A stretch of 64,000 nt of DNA from JANQPX01 sp965222015 (GCA_965222015.1 CBDCTL010000022.1:682001-746000); one strand, 5' to 3'. Shown: positions 16,216 through 24,708, counted from the first letter of the stretch. The notes: generated from the letters alone by a model not told the origin. Translations and numbers: made by a program.

Positions 16216-16950
16216 TCAGACGATCGGCTCGCACGGCGCTTCGACGCGATCCGCCTCCTGCTGTGCCAGATAGGCGACCTCGGTCCGGTTGACGGCCCCG
16301 AGCTTGTGCAGGATCCGGTGCACGAAGACCTTGACCGTGCTCTCGCTGATTTCGAGTTCGTGGGCGATCACCTTGTTGGGCTTGCCCTGCTTGAGCCGTT
16401 CGACCACATCGGCCTCTCTCGGCGTCAGGTCGCCGAAGGTCCCGTTCGGGCGGCGATCGGCCGCCGGCGTCCGGACCGGCTCCGGCGTTTCGCAGGCGCC
16501 GATCAACGCGCTCGCCGGCACATAGGTGCCGCCCGCCCGCACGAAGCGCAGGACCTCCAGCACGTCTTGGCGATCGAACGAGGTGGGAACGTAGCCGTTC
16601 ACGCCGAGGCGGAGGGCAGCGCGGATGTTGGCGGGATCCTCACGGTCGGCGAGGAGTGCCAGCGGTGTCGTCGGATAGCGCTGCCTGAGGCGTTCCAGCC
16701 CGTCGGCGAACCCGCTCGAAGCGATACCGGCGTAGCCGATGCTCCAGACGATCAGCGCGACGTAGGTCTCCTCGCGTTCGACGGCGGCCGTCACCGCATC
16801 CAGAGCGCAAAGCCGGGCGGCCGGTTCATGCTGTTCCAGCCAGGCGGCCAGACATTGACGTGTCAGAGACCGGGGTTCGATCAGGACCGTGCAGCGATCC
16901 GGGTCATCGGGCGATCGAGGCGTCGTGCGGCTCATGCCGTTCTTGGTCAT
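16216..16950 (-). CDS. LuxR-family regulator with degenerate receiver domain (CsgD-like)
   Basis: DNA-binding regulator (244 aa). The C-terminal HTH is a canonical LuxR/GerE domain: LTPREADVVERLKQGKPNKV, then IAHELEISESTVKVFVHRIL. The N-terminal ~140 residues fold like a response-regulator receiver (ADREDPANIRAALRLGVNGY), but the phospho-acceptor position reads ALIVWSIGYAG with no Asp, so phosphorylation is unlikely. CsgD, the curli activator, has the same kind of atypical receiver. Start ATG 16950 is preferred over an upstream in-frame ATG at 17022. The gene converges on the barrel gene with a 13-base gap, supporting a shared role in controlling the exported-protein system. Confidence 0.85.
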   Translation of the reverse strand: MTKNGMSRTTPRSPDDPDRCTVLIEPRSLTRQCLAAWLEQHEPAARLCALDAVTAAVEREETYVALIVWSIGYAGIASSGFADGLERLRQRYPTTPLALLADREDPANIRAALRLGVNGYVPTSFDRQDVLEVLRFVRAGGTYVPASALIGACETPEPVRTPAADRRPNGTFGDLTPREADVVERLKQGKPNKVIAHELEISESTVKVFVHRILHKLGAVNRTEVAYLAQQEADRVEAPCEPIV

Positions 16951-17193
16951 CGTTCCAACAATTTTCGTTCCATCAGGTGGTGCTGCGGATCGCGAAAAAT
17001 GCGTGCCGGGAAGGGCGCGCAAACCACACAGAGCCAGAACGTCTATATCATTATCGTAATCAATAACTTAGAAGACTAGTCGAGCCCTCTGATGGTGACA
17101 ACAGGTTTTTCAGATCAGATCTGTTAAATTCGTCGCGGCAGGCGAGAACGGCGGGACGCGCGTCGCCCTCGGCCCGTGATGATGACGGACGTC

Positions 17194-17226
17194 GCCATGA
17201 CGCCATGACGATGAACAGCCATGACG
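17194..17226. repeat. three short direct repeats GCCATGACG
   Basis: GCCATGACG occurs at 17194-17202, 17202-17210 and 17218-17226, immediately downstream of the acyltransferase stop in the 280-base gap before the LuxR gene. The copies are too short and few for a mobile or CRISPR element; significance is unknown. Confidence 0.5.
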
Positions 17227-17230
17227 ATGA

Positions 17231-17713
17231 TCAAAATGTATGGACGCGCTTGATCCGGCCCTCGGCGTTCAGGCGCAGATAGCGGCCGGAGCCGTTGGGA
17301 AAGCCCCTCGCCTTCTTGTAAGCGAAAATGGTGCGCAGATCGCCGAAAGGTGCGATGCAGTCCATGGACCAGCGCCGATCGCCGGCATTCCAGTCCTCGG
17401 CGCGGATCGGGCGCGTACCGTCGATCAGGCCGCGCTCCGCCTCGAGGGTCAGATGGGCCCAGCTGAAGAAGCCGACCGGTTTTCTTTCGCGCAGAAACAA
17501 CCAGGCCTGCTTCAGCACCAGCGGCGGAATGACGTAGCGGTCGAGGTCGCCGATCAGCCAGTTGCGATGGGCTTCGGAGCGGCCGAGCAGCCAGACCACG
17601 GCGCTGAAGCAGGCAAGTCCGCCATGCACGGTCAGTCCCGAGCGCGCGAGCACCTCTGCAGCCGCGTCTTCAGGCGTCCCGGCATCGGGCGACGGTGTCG
17701 AGGCTCTCACCAC
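17231..17713 (-). CDS. toxin-activating lysine acyltransferase, HlyC family
   Basis: Member of the HlyC/ApxC family, which transfers acyl groups from acyl carrier protein to internal lysines of RTX toxins. Both catalytic residues can be placed: His49 in RSEAHRNW and Asp118 in RWSMDCIAPFGD, 69 residues apart exactly as His23 and Asp92 in E. coli HlyC. PVGFFSWAHLTLEAE also matches the family. Length from GTG 17713 is 160 aa, normal for the family; the frame extends to 17776 but that part is inside the upstream gene. The start lies four bases after the dioxygenase stop, implying coupling. No RTX toxin is encoded in the window, so the acyl acceptor is unknown. Confidence 0.85.
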   Translation of the reverse strand: MVRASTPSPDAGTPEDAAAEVLARSGLTVHGGLACFSAVVWLLGRSEAHRNWLIGDLDRYVIPPLVLKQAWLFLRERKPVGFFSWAHLTLEAERGLIDGTRPIRAEDWNAGDRRWSMDCIAPFGDLRTIFAYKKARGFPNGSGRYLRLNAEGRIKRVHTF

Positions 17714-17717
17714 CGGG

Positions 17718-18434
17718 TCAGGCCGCCGCGGCCTGCGGCCAGGGCGAGAACTGGATCCGCCAGAGCTCGCGTTCACCCTCGAAAGGCGGACGGCGATGCA
17801 TCACGCGAAAATTGTCGTAGAGCAGCACGTCGTTCGGCCGCCAGTGATGATCCCAGGCAAATTGTTCGCAATGTCGAATCAGCTGCTCGACACTTACCTC
17901 GCCGCCGCGCACCCGCCTGAGCGTGCCCGGGCTGAAATAAAGGACCGTATCGCCGGTGGCAGGATGGTCGAAGACCAGCGGTCGCGCCGAACGCGCGCGC
18001 TTCATCGCGCGTTCCTGCTTTTCGCTGTAGAATTCGGACATCAAGGAGGCGGGCAGATAATAGTGGCCGGTCAGCGAACGCAGGCGTTCCCGCTCGGCTT
18101 CGGGGAGTGCTGCGCAGGCGTTCGCCATGTCGACGAAGCTGGTAGCCGCCGCTGCGCCGTTCTTCCTGTTTGCGAGCAACGTCCCGAAAAACCCGCCCTC
18201 GCCATAGCTGAAGTCGTTGTGCCAGGGGAGATCCCGGTCGCCGAACAACCCGGTCTCGCTGATCACCTGGATGGCGGGATGATCTTTTCGCGCGTGGCGC
18301 TCGCCTTCGAGGACGGGGCCGAAAGACCGGGCGAGCGCCAGGAGGTCGCCGGCGGTCGGCGGCCGCTCGCTGGAGAGATGCACGAACCCCCTGGCGAAAA
18401 ACTCGGATCGTATCCGCTCAATATTGAAACTCAT
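17718..18434 (-). CDS. TauD/TfdA-family Fe(II)/2-oxoglutarate dioxygenase
   Basis: Non-haem iron oxygenase (238 aa). The HxD facial-triad motif is WHNDFSY (His72, Asp74), the distal His213 is in FRVMHRRPPF, and the 2-oxoglutarate-binding Arg226 is 13 residues further on. The start overlaps the radical SAM gene by 17 bases and the acyltransferase follows after four bases, so the three are one operon. Family members hydroxylate, desaturate or halogenate small molecules, amino acids or carrier-bound residues; nothing in the sequence fixes the substrate. A peptide, amino-acid or lipid tailoring role fits the context. Confidence 0.88.
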   Translation of the reverse strand: MSFNIERIRSEFFARGFVHLSSERPPTAGDLLALARSFGPVLEGERHARKDHPAIQVISETGLFGDRDLPWHNDFSYGEGGFFGTLLANRKNGAAAATSFVDMANACAALPEAERERLRSLTGHYYLPASLMSEFYSEKQERAMKRARSARPLVFDHPATGDTVLYFSPGTLRRVRGGEVSVEQLIRHCEQFAWDHHWRPNDVLLYDNFRVMHRRPPFEGERELWRIQFSPWPQAAAA

Positions 18435-19437
18435 TGGCCTTGATGTCCTCGAAAAACGGCGCGATCCGAAAGTCCTTGGTCAGCCGGCCCCGATGGGGAT
18501 TGCCGGCATCGGGCACGCCGGCGTCATCGGTCGACCAGTCGACCAGCCGCACCAGCACCTGGCCCGCCTCGGTCTCGACCGGCACCAGGGCCGAGCGTTC
18601 ACCGCCGTCATCTTCCAGCTCGAGCAGCACGCGCCCGGGTGTCATGGAATAGTGCAGGATGTCGTCCAACGACCGATCGAGAGCCCTTGCCAGAAGCCGG
18701 ACCAGCTCGTCATAGCTGCAGCTGCTGTCCTCCATGTGACGGCCGAGCGGGCCGACCGAGCGCATGCGCAAGATCGGCGTCACTCTGGACCAGGGCTTGT
18801 CCCGATCGAAATGCACCCCGACCTCGGTCGCGATGCGCGCCACCAGCTCGATCTGCGCCTTCAGCGAATGCTCGTTCACGCCTCTCGCGATGATCGTGCC
18901 GGTGTTCAGGCGGAAACCGACCTTGAGTGAATTCCTGAGCGCTCTGACCTTGAGCCCTGCATATTTGCCGCTGTCGAGCACGCGATAGACGGCATCGTCG
19001 TCGGCACCGTTCATCGAAAGGAGAACGTAGCGAAGGCCGGCGGCCTCGAGCATCTTGCAGTAGTCGAGATGGGCCAGCTTCAGCCCGTTGGTCGCGAGCA
19101 CGGGCCGATGGCCGGTGCGCACCACCTCGCGAATGATCTCCGGCAGATCCAGCCTGAGCGTCGGCTCCCCGCCCATCAGGCGGATGTCGGTTCGCCTCGG
19201 CAATTGCGCCAGCACCTCGAACAGCCGACGGCTGTCCATGTCGGGAATATCCCGGTTCGGCACATAGCAATTGGCGCATTCCATGTTGCAGCGATGAGTC
19301 AGGTCGACATGCACCGTCTCGAAAGTGTTTTTCTCGGGCGCCAGGGTGAAGTGGCCGGTCGGCGCGGACGATGTAGACGCCAACGTGTCCCTGCTGGTCT
19401 CGAACAGGCCGTCGCTCGCAATTCCGGGGCGATTCAT
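18418..19437 (-). CDS. radical SAM protein, unknown substrate
   Basis: Radical S-adenosylmethionine enzyme (339 aa). The [4Fe-4S] motif is CNMECANCY with Cys50, Cys54 and Cys57, followed by RLMGGEPT (SAM-binding GGEP at 89-92). Upstream sequence FETVHVDLTHRC matches enzymes that modify peptides or amino acids (SPASM/Twitch relatives), but the C-terminal ~120 residues contain no cysteine cluster, so auxiliary Fe-S sites appear absent. An ideal AGGAGG site precedes ATG 19437. It is the first gene of an overlapping operon with a 2-oxoglutarate dioxygenase and a HlyC-type acyltransferase, an unusual combination. No obvious precursor peptide gene is adjacent; the exported repeat protein at 13.4 kb is a speculative partner. 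Confidence 0.88.
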   Translation of the reverse strand: MNRPGIASDGLFETSRDTLASTSSAPTGHFTLAPEKNTFETVHVDLTHRCNMECANCYVPNRDIPDMDSRRLFEVLAQLPRRTDIRLMGGEPTLRLDLPEIIREVVRTGHRPVLATNGLKLAHLDYCKMLEAAGLRYVLLSMNGADDDAVYRVLDSGKYAGLKVRALRNSLKVGFRLNTGTIIARGVNEHSLKAQIELVARIATEVGVHFDRDKPWSRVTPILRMRSVGPLGRHMEDSSCSYDELVRLLARALDRSLDDILHYSMTPGRVLLELEDDGGERSALVPVETEAGQVLVRLVDWSTDDAGVPDAGNPHRGRLTKDFRIAPFFEDIKANEFQY

Positions 19438-19491
19438 CAATCCTCCTTCCAATCACTCGATCGGCGGAGCCCGCCAGCCGAGTGTATCGGA

Positions 19492-19519
19492 AGATTACGT
19501 GCGAACCTCATTCGTTCAA
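19492..19519 (-). promoter_or_regulatory. candidate sigma70 promoter for the radical SAM operon
   Basis: On the reverse strand TTGAAC (19519-19514) and TAATCT (19497-19492) are separated by 16 bases, in the 175-base AT-richer gap after the ABC transporter stop and 55 bases before the radical SAM start. It would allow the operon to be transcribed independently of the exporter gene. Prediction only. Confidence 0.4.
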
Positions 19520-19612
19520 GGCCGGGTTTGATTGAATCTCGGCTCAGGTTCTCGCTTCGGAATACTTGACCCTTCGCAGTTTCGTTCTTCTTTTCACTTC
19601 TGAATTGACAAT

Positions 19613-21589
19613 CTATGGCCGTTCGTCGCCGCTGCGATCGGCGAGGACGCGGGGGCGGGTCTCGAGCGGCTTGGTGCGTTCGTCGTTCTCGGGCAGGCCG
19701 CCGCCGAAGCCGACCGGGGCCATGGCCGGCTCGGACAGAAGAAAGCCGCCGGACTGGCGCGCCCAGAGGCGGGCATAGAGGCCGTTCGCAGCGAGCAGAT
19801 CGTCGTGGCTGCCCTCCTCGACAATCCTGCCGCCATCCATGATCACCAGCCGGTCCATCGCGGCGATGGTGGAAAGGCGGTGGGCGATGGCGATCACGGT
19901 CTTGCCGGCCATGAGGTCGAGAAGCTGCTCCTGGATCGCCGCCTCGACCTCGGAATCGAGGGCGGACGTCGCCTCGTCCAGGATCAGGATCGGCGCGTCC
20001 TTCAGCAGCACCCGCGCGATCGCCACACGCTGGCGCTGGCCGCCCGACAGCTTGACCCCGCGCTCGCCGACATGGGCGGCGTAGCCTTTTCGACCGCGAA
20101 GATCCACCAGGTCGGGGATGAACTGGGCGGCCTGCGCGCGTTTCGCCGCTTCGAACGCCTCGGTCTCCTCAACGTCGGGCTTGCCATAGACGATGTTCGC
20201 CATGACCGAGCGATGGAGAAGCGAGGTGTCCTGCGTCACCAGGCCGATTTTTTCACGCAGGCTTTCCTGATCGACCGCGGCGATGTCCTGGCCGTCGATC
20301 AGAATGCGGCCGCCTTCGAGGTCGTGGAAGCGCAGCAGCAGGTTGACCAGCGTCGACTTGCCGGCGCCCGAGGGACCGACAAGCCCGACCTTTTCGCCGG
20401 GTCGGATGACGAGCGAAAGATCCTCGATGACACCACTGTCCCTGCCGTAGTGAAAGCGGATTTTTTCGTACTCGATCTCGCCGCGCGTCACGTCGAGCCC
20501 GGGCGCATTCGGGATGTCCAGCACCTCGGTCGGCTGCGAAATGGTCTGGATGCCGTCCTGGACGATGCCGATATGCTCGAAAATCCCGGTCACCGTCCAC
20601 ATGATCCAGCCGGACATGTTGTTGATGCGGAGGATGAGGCCCGCGGCGAGCGCGAAGGCGCCGACCGTGATCTCGCCCAGGCTCCAGAGCCAGAGCGCCA
20701 TCGCCCCGGTGCCGACGATCAGCGCGCCGTTGATGCAGTAGAGGACGATCTTCATGAGCGTGATCAGGCGGAGCTGATCCAGAAATTTTTCGGTGTGATC
20801 CTCGATGGCGAAGCGCGCATAGTCGTCCTCGCGCTCGGCATGGGCGAACAGCTTGACCGTCAGGATGTTGGTGTAGCTGTCGACGATGCGCCCCGTCAGC
20901 ATGGAGCGCGCCTCGGACATGATGCGCGAGCGATCCTTGATGCGCGGCACGAAATGGAAGAGCGTGGCGCCGAAGACGACGAGCCAGATCATGAGCGGCC
21001 AGGCGAGGCGCATGTCCGCCTCGGAGAACAGAACGAGCGCCGACGTGATGTAGATGGTCATGAACCAGATGGCGTCGGTGACCTGAACCGCACTTTCCCG
21101 AAGCGAGCCCGCGGTCTGCACCACCTTGGTGGTGATGCGCCCGGCGAAGTCGTTCTGAAAGAAATTCATGCTCTGGCGCAGCACGTAGCGGTGGGTCTGC
21201 CAGCGAACCATGTTGACGAAGGTCGGCGTCAGGGTCTGGTGAATCAGGAGGTCGTGCAGCGTGAACACGATCGGCCGCGCGATGAGGGCGACGAAGCCCA
21301 TCCAGAGCAGCGTGCCGCCATGTTCGGAAAAAAACGCCTCGGGATCGTCGGCGCCGCGCACGAGATCGACGATGTCGCCGAGAAATGCGAACAGTGAGAC
21401 TTCGATCAGGGCGCCTACCAGGCCGATCGCCAGGAGGGCGACGAAGAACGGCCAGACCTGACGGATGAAGTGCCAGTAGAAGGGCAGAAGCTCGGCCGGT
21501 GGCCGCTCGATGGTCCGTTCCTGAAATGGATCGATCAGACGCTCGAACCAGGCGAATGTGGCTTTGACAGTCTTCAGCATCGCCTTCAC
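19613..21589 (-). CDS. ABC exporter, fused permease and ATPase
   Basis: Half-size exporter (658 aa) of the multidrug/lipid type: six membrane helices in residues ~45-350 and an ATPase domain with Walker A GPSGAGKST, signature LSGGQRQRVA, Walker B ILILDEATSALD and the H-loop in AIAHRLS. There is no N-terminal C39 or C39-like domain, so it is not a classical bacteriocin exporter. The C-terminus has a ~45-residue polar tail. The nearest downstream same-strand gene is the radical SAM gene, 175 bases away with its own likely promoter. It may export a product of that operon, but ABC exporters of this class are common and the link is circumstantial. Confidence 0.93.
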   Translation of the reverse strand: MKAMLKTVKATFAWFERLIDPFQERTIERPPAELLPFYWHFIRQVWPFFVALLAIGLVGALIEVSLFAFLGDIVDLVRGADDPEAFFSEHGGTLLWMGFVALIARPIVFTLHDLLIHQTLTPTFVNMVRWQTHRYVLRQSMNFFQNDFAGRITTKVVQTAGSLRESAVQVTDAIWFMTIYITSALVLFSEADMRLAWPLMIWLVVFGATLFHFVPRIKDRSRIMSEARSMLTGRIVDSYTNILTVKLFAHAEREDDYARFAIEDHTEKFLDQLRLITLMKIVLYCINGALIVGTGAMALWLWSLGEITVGAFALAAGLILRINNMSGWIMWTVTGIFEHIGIVQDGIQTISQPTEVLDIPNAPGLDVTRGEIEYEKIRFHYGRDSGVIEDLSLVIRPGEKVGLVGPSGAGKSTLVNLLLRFHDLEGGRILIDGQDIAAVDQESLREKIGLVTQDTSLLHRSVMANIVYGKPDVEETEAFEAAKRAQAAQFIPDLVDLRGRKGYAAHVGERGVKLSGGQRQRVAIARVLLKDAPILILDEATSALDSEVEAAIQEQLLDLMAGKTVIAIAHRLSTIAAMDRLVIMDGGRIVEEGSHDDLLAANGLYARLWARQSGGFLLSEPAMAPVGFGGGLPENDERTKPLETRPRVLADRSGDERP

Positions 21590-21822
21590 TCCTGATCGGC
21601 GTCATCGTCGGGCTGACGTCGCCCCCCTGCCCCGCACGCATGGACGCGGCGGACTTCGGCTCCACAATCGATCGTCAGGGTTCGCCATTTGGAAGGTGCT
21701 GGCGCCGGCTCGGCTCTCAATTCGTTCGCATGAAAATGGGCGTCCCCGAACTGTTCATATAGTCCGGCAGGATCGGATTGGACAGAGACGACCTTCGTCC
21801 ACCGGACGGGCCGGCTCCGCGC

Positions 21823-22500
21823 TCAGGAAGCCCGCGAGAAATCGCCGCTTTCGGGATTCATGACCCAGAGATCGCCTTCGGCGATGTCGAACCAGGCGCC
21901 GTGCAGGCTGAGCTCGCCCGTCCGCTCGTGGGCCTCGACATAGGGAAAGCTGCGGAGATTGGCGATCGTGTGGCGGATCGAAATGCGCTCCAGCGCGGTC
22001 TGACGCTCCGCGCCCGTCATCCAGTCGTTGTTCGCGATCGACTGGGCGGCGGCGCTCAGAAGATCCATCCACTTGCCGATGAAGTCGCCTGGCGAGAGCG
22101 GTTCGCCTGCGGGGTCGAGGGCGGCCTTGATGCCGCCGCAGCGACCGTGGCCGAGCACCACGATATGCTTCACCTTGAGGCTCTGCACCGCGAATTCGAG
22201 GGCCGCCGAGGTGGAGTGGTAGCGGCCGTCCGGCTCGTAGGGCGGCACCAGATTGGCGACGTTCCTGACGACGAAGATATCACCGGGCAGGCTGTTGAAG
22301 ATGATCTCCGGCGCCGCCCTCGAATCGCAGCAGGCGATCACCAGCGTCTCGGGTGTCTGTCCGCGTTCGGCGAGCTGCCGGTAGCGCTCCTGCTCGGTAG
22401 CGTAGCGCCCGTCCTTGAAGGCGCGATAGCCCTCCATCAACACGGGCGGAAAGGCGACGGTGCGCACCTCTGTCTTTTCCGCGGTGACTCGCTCGCTCAT
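21823..22500 (-). CDS. beta-class carbonic anhydrase
   Basis: Cytoplasmic zinc enzyme interconverting CO2 and bicarbonate (225 aa). The Zn ligands and active-site pair are present: ACCDSRAAPE (Cys, Asp-Arg dyad) and VLGHGRCGG (His and Cys). VVRNVANLVPPYEPDG between them is typical of the beta class. Full length. It is followed on the other side by the pyrophosphatase gene on the same strand, 20 bases apart, so the two may be cotranscribed with ppa first. Confidence 0.95.
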   Translation of the reverse strand: MSERVTAEKTEVRTVAFPPVLMEGYRAFKDGRYATEQERYRQLAERGQTPETLVIACCDSRAAPEIIFNSLPGDIFVVRNVANLVPPYEPDGRYHSTSAALEFAVQSLKVKHIVVLGHGRCGGIKAALDPAGEPLSPGDFIGKWMDLLSAAAQSIANNDWMTGAERQTALERISIRHTIANLRSFPYVEAHERTGELSLHGAWFDIAEGDLWVMNPESGDFSRAS

Positions 22501-22519
22501 GGCGTGGTCATCCTTCGCT

Positions 22520-23044
22520 TCAGCCCGCGCGCTCGATGGATTCGACGATCAGACGATGCGCGACGTCCGTATCCCGCCAATTGCCGACGCGCGTCCACTT
22601 TTCCGGCTCGAGATCCTTGTAGTGCTCGAAGAAATGCTGAATCCGCTTCAGGTCGATCTCCGGCACGTCGGTCCAGCTTTTCACGCGGTCGTAGAGCTGG
22701 GTGATCTTGCGGGTAGGCACGGCGAGGATCTTCTCGTCCCCGCCCGCCTCGTCCTCGAGCTCCAGCACGCCGATCGGGCGCACAGCCATGACCGCGCCCG
22801 GCTGCACCGGCATGCGCCCGATCACCATCACGTCGACCGGATCGCCGTCGGCGGCGAGCGTGTGCGGGATGAAGCCGTAATTGCAGGGGTAGAACATGGT
22901 CGTGTAGAGAAACCGATCGACCACGATCGCGCCCGAATCCTTTTCGAACTCGTATTTGATCGGGTCGGAACGCAGGCTGACCTCGATGATCACGTTGACT
23001 TCGTCCGGCGGATTCTTGCCGATCGCGACTTTGCTGATGTCCAT
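22520..23044 (-). CDS. ppa: inorganic pyrophosphatase
   Basis: Family I soluble inorganic pyrophosphatase (174 aa), hydrolysing PPi to two phosphates to pull biosynthetic reactions. The active-site signature DGDPVDVMV is present, with YEFEKDSGAIVVDRFL upstream and a metal-binding EDEAGGDEKILAVP segment. Full length for the family; the start ATG 23044 begins MDISKVAIGKNPP. Confidence 0.97.
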   Translation of the reverse strand: MDISKVAIGKNPPDEVNVIIEVSLRSDPIKYEFEKDSGAIVVDRFLYTTMFYPCNYGFIPHTLAADGDPVDVMVIGRMPVQPGAVMAVRPIGVLELEDEAGGDEKILAVPTRKITQLYDRVKSWTDVPEIDLKRIQHFFEHYKDLEPEKWTRVGNWRDTDVAHRLIVESIERAG

Positions 23045-23328
23045 CGCCTGGATCCTTCGCTCGCTGCTGGTCGTCAGACCGTCAGGATCACACTACCGGC
23101 TCGGCCGGGCCTGGCCAACGGTCAAGCGGTCGCATCGGATGACGCCATGGCGGTCGCTCGACGGGGCAGTGCCGGTCCATCGCGTTCCAGGGCAGGACGA
23201 CACCTGGTTCGGCGCGTGCATCCCGCCTTGCCGCACAGGCTGACAAGTCGCGTCGAACCGCCTATCAAGAGAGGCGAGCGCGCCGCGGCGGAGCGGCGGA
23301 GACGGTTTCGCTTTCATGGGATGATGCT

Positions 23329-24708
23329 GTGGCAGATTTCGACCTTTTCGTGATCGGCGGGGGTTCCGGCGGCGTGGCCTGCGCCCGGCGTTCGGCAAGC
23401 CATGGTGCCCGTGTCGCACTCTGCGAGGACAGCCGGCTCGGCGGCACCTGCGTCATTCGCGGCTGCGTGCCGAAGAAGCTGATGCGCTACGGCGCCTTCT
23501 TCTCCGAACAGTTCAAGGCCGCGCGCTCCTATGGCTGGCGGTTCGGCGACCCGACGCTCGACTGGCGGCACCTGATCGAGGCGCGCAATGACGAGATCGC
23601 ACGGCTGAACGGCATCTATCGGAACATGCTGGAAAAGGCCGGCGTGCAGATCGTCGAAGGCCGTGGCCGCGTGACCGGCGCGAACAGCGTCGAGGTCGGG
23701 GAAAAGAGCTACACGGCGGAGCGCATCCTGATCGCGGTCGGCGCGCGGCCGAGCCTTCTCGACGTGCCGGGCATCGAGCACGTGATCACCTCCAACGAAG
23801 CGCTCGAGGGCATGACGGAGCAGCCGAAACGGCTCGCGGTCATGGGGGCCGGCTATATCGGCGTCGAGCTCGCCAGCATTTTTCACGGGCTCGGCGTCGA
23901 GACCTCGATCTTCTTTAGAAAGCCCCTGCCGCTCTCCGGATTCGATCAGGATCTGCGCGAGATGCTGATGGATCAGTACAAGGTGCGCGGCCTCGACGTG
24001 CGCGCCGGCACCACGATCGAAGCGATCGAACCGCAAGGCGACGGTCTTCGGCTGCGAACCTCGGCCGGCGATATGTCGTTCGACACCGTGCTGTACGCCA
24101 CGGGACGTCACCCCATTCCGAACACCGGAGATCTCGGCCTCGAGGAACTGGGCGTCGCCATGGACAAGTCCGGCGCCGTCCATGTGGATGGGAGCTACCG
24201 CAGCAGCGTACCCTCTATCTATTCGGTCGGCGACTGTTCCGACCATGCAGGCGTCGGCCTCGACTCGGGTGCCCACGACCTGACGCCGGTGGCGATCGCG
24301 GAGGGCCGCGCAATCGCCGAGGCGGCGTTCAACGACAACCCTCACGAGGTGCGCTACGACACCATTCCGACGGCGGTCTTCAGCCTGCCGGAGGCGGGAT
24401 CGGTCGGTTTGAGCGAGGCGCAGGCGCGCGAGGCCGGCCACGCCGTTCGGATCTTCAAGACCAGCTTTCGGCCGATGCTGCATACGTTGACCGACGAACC
24501 GGCCAGGATCATGATGAAGCTGGTGGTCGATGCCGAAACCGACCGCGTGCTCGGCGCGCATATGGTCGGCGACGATGCCGGCGAGATCATGCAGGGTCTG
24601 GCGGTGGCCATGACTGCCGGCGCCACCAAAGCGGATTTCGATGCGACGGTCGGCCTCCACCCCTCGGCAGCGGAAGAATTCGTCACCATGTATCAAGCGT
24701 CGGCCTGA
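23329..24708 (+). CDS. gor: glutathione-disulfide reductase
   Basis: FAD- and NADPH-dependent flavoprotein (459 aa) that regenerates reduced glutathione. Visible parts are the FAD-binding GGGSGGVACARR, the redox-active disulfide GGTCVIRGCVPKKL, the NAD(P)-binding GAGYIGVELASIF, a second FAD contact YSVGDCSDH and the C-terminal interface His in GLHPSAAEEFV. The start is GTG 23329; no ATG lies nearby that would keep the conserved ADFDLFVIGG opening. The DAHP synthase gene follows after 38 bases. Confidence 0.95.
   Translation: MADFDLFVIGGGSGGVACARRSASHGARVALCEDSRLGGTCVIRGCVPKKLMRYGAFFSEQFKAARSYGWRFGDPTLDWRHLIEARNDEIARLNGIYRNMLEKAGVQIVEGRGRVTGANSVEVGEKSYTAERILIAVGARPSLLDVPGIEHVITSNEALEGMTEQPKRLAVMGAGYIGVELASIFHGLGVETSIFFRKPLPLSGFDQDLREMLMDQYKVRGLDVRAGTTIEAIEPQGDGLRLRTSAGDMSFDTVLYATGRHPIPNTGDLGLEELGVAMDKSGAVHVDGSYRSSVPSIYSVGDCSDHAGVGLDSGAHDLTPVAIAEGRAIAEAAFNDNPHEVRYDTIPTAVFSLPEAGSVGLSEAQAREAGHAVRIFKTSFRPMLHTLTDEPARIMMKLVVDAETDRVLGAHMVGDDAGEIMQGLAVAMTAGATKADFDATVGLHPSAAEEFVTMYQASA

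Noticed and set aside
19438..19511. 24-codon reading frame just upstream of the radical SAM gene, ending TGATG on its start, considered as a precursor peptide
   Set aside because: Its ATG overlaps the spacer of the likely promoter, it lacks a ribosome-binding site, and it has no core-like composition; overlap with the next start is probably chance.
19805..21397. 530-aa + strand frame opposite the ABC exporter
   Set aside because: Shadow of the transporter; no start signal and composition typical of antisense frames in GC-rich DNA.
23314..24696. 460-aa - strand frame opposite gor
   Set aside because: Complement of an unmistakable glutathione reductase; no domain of its own.
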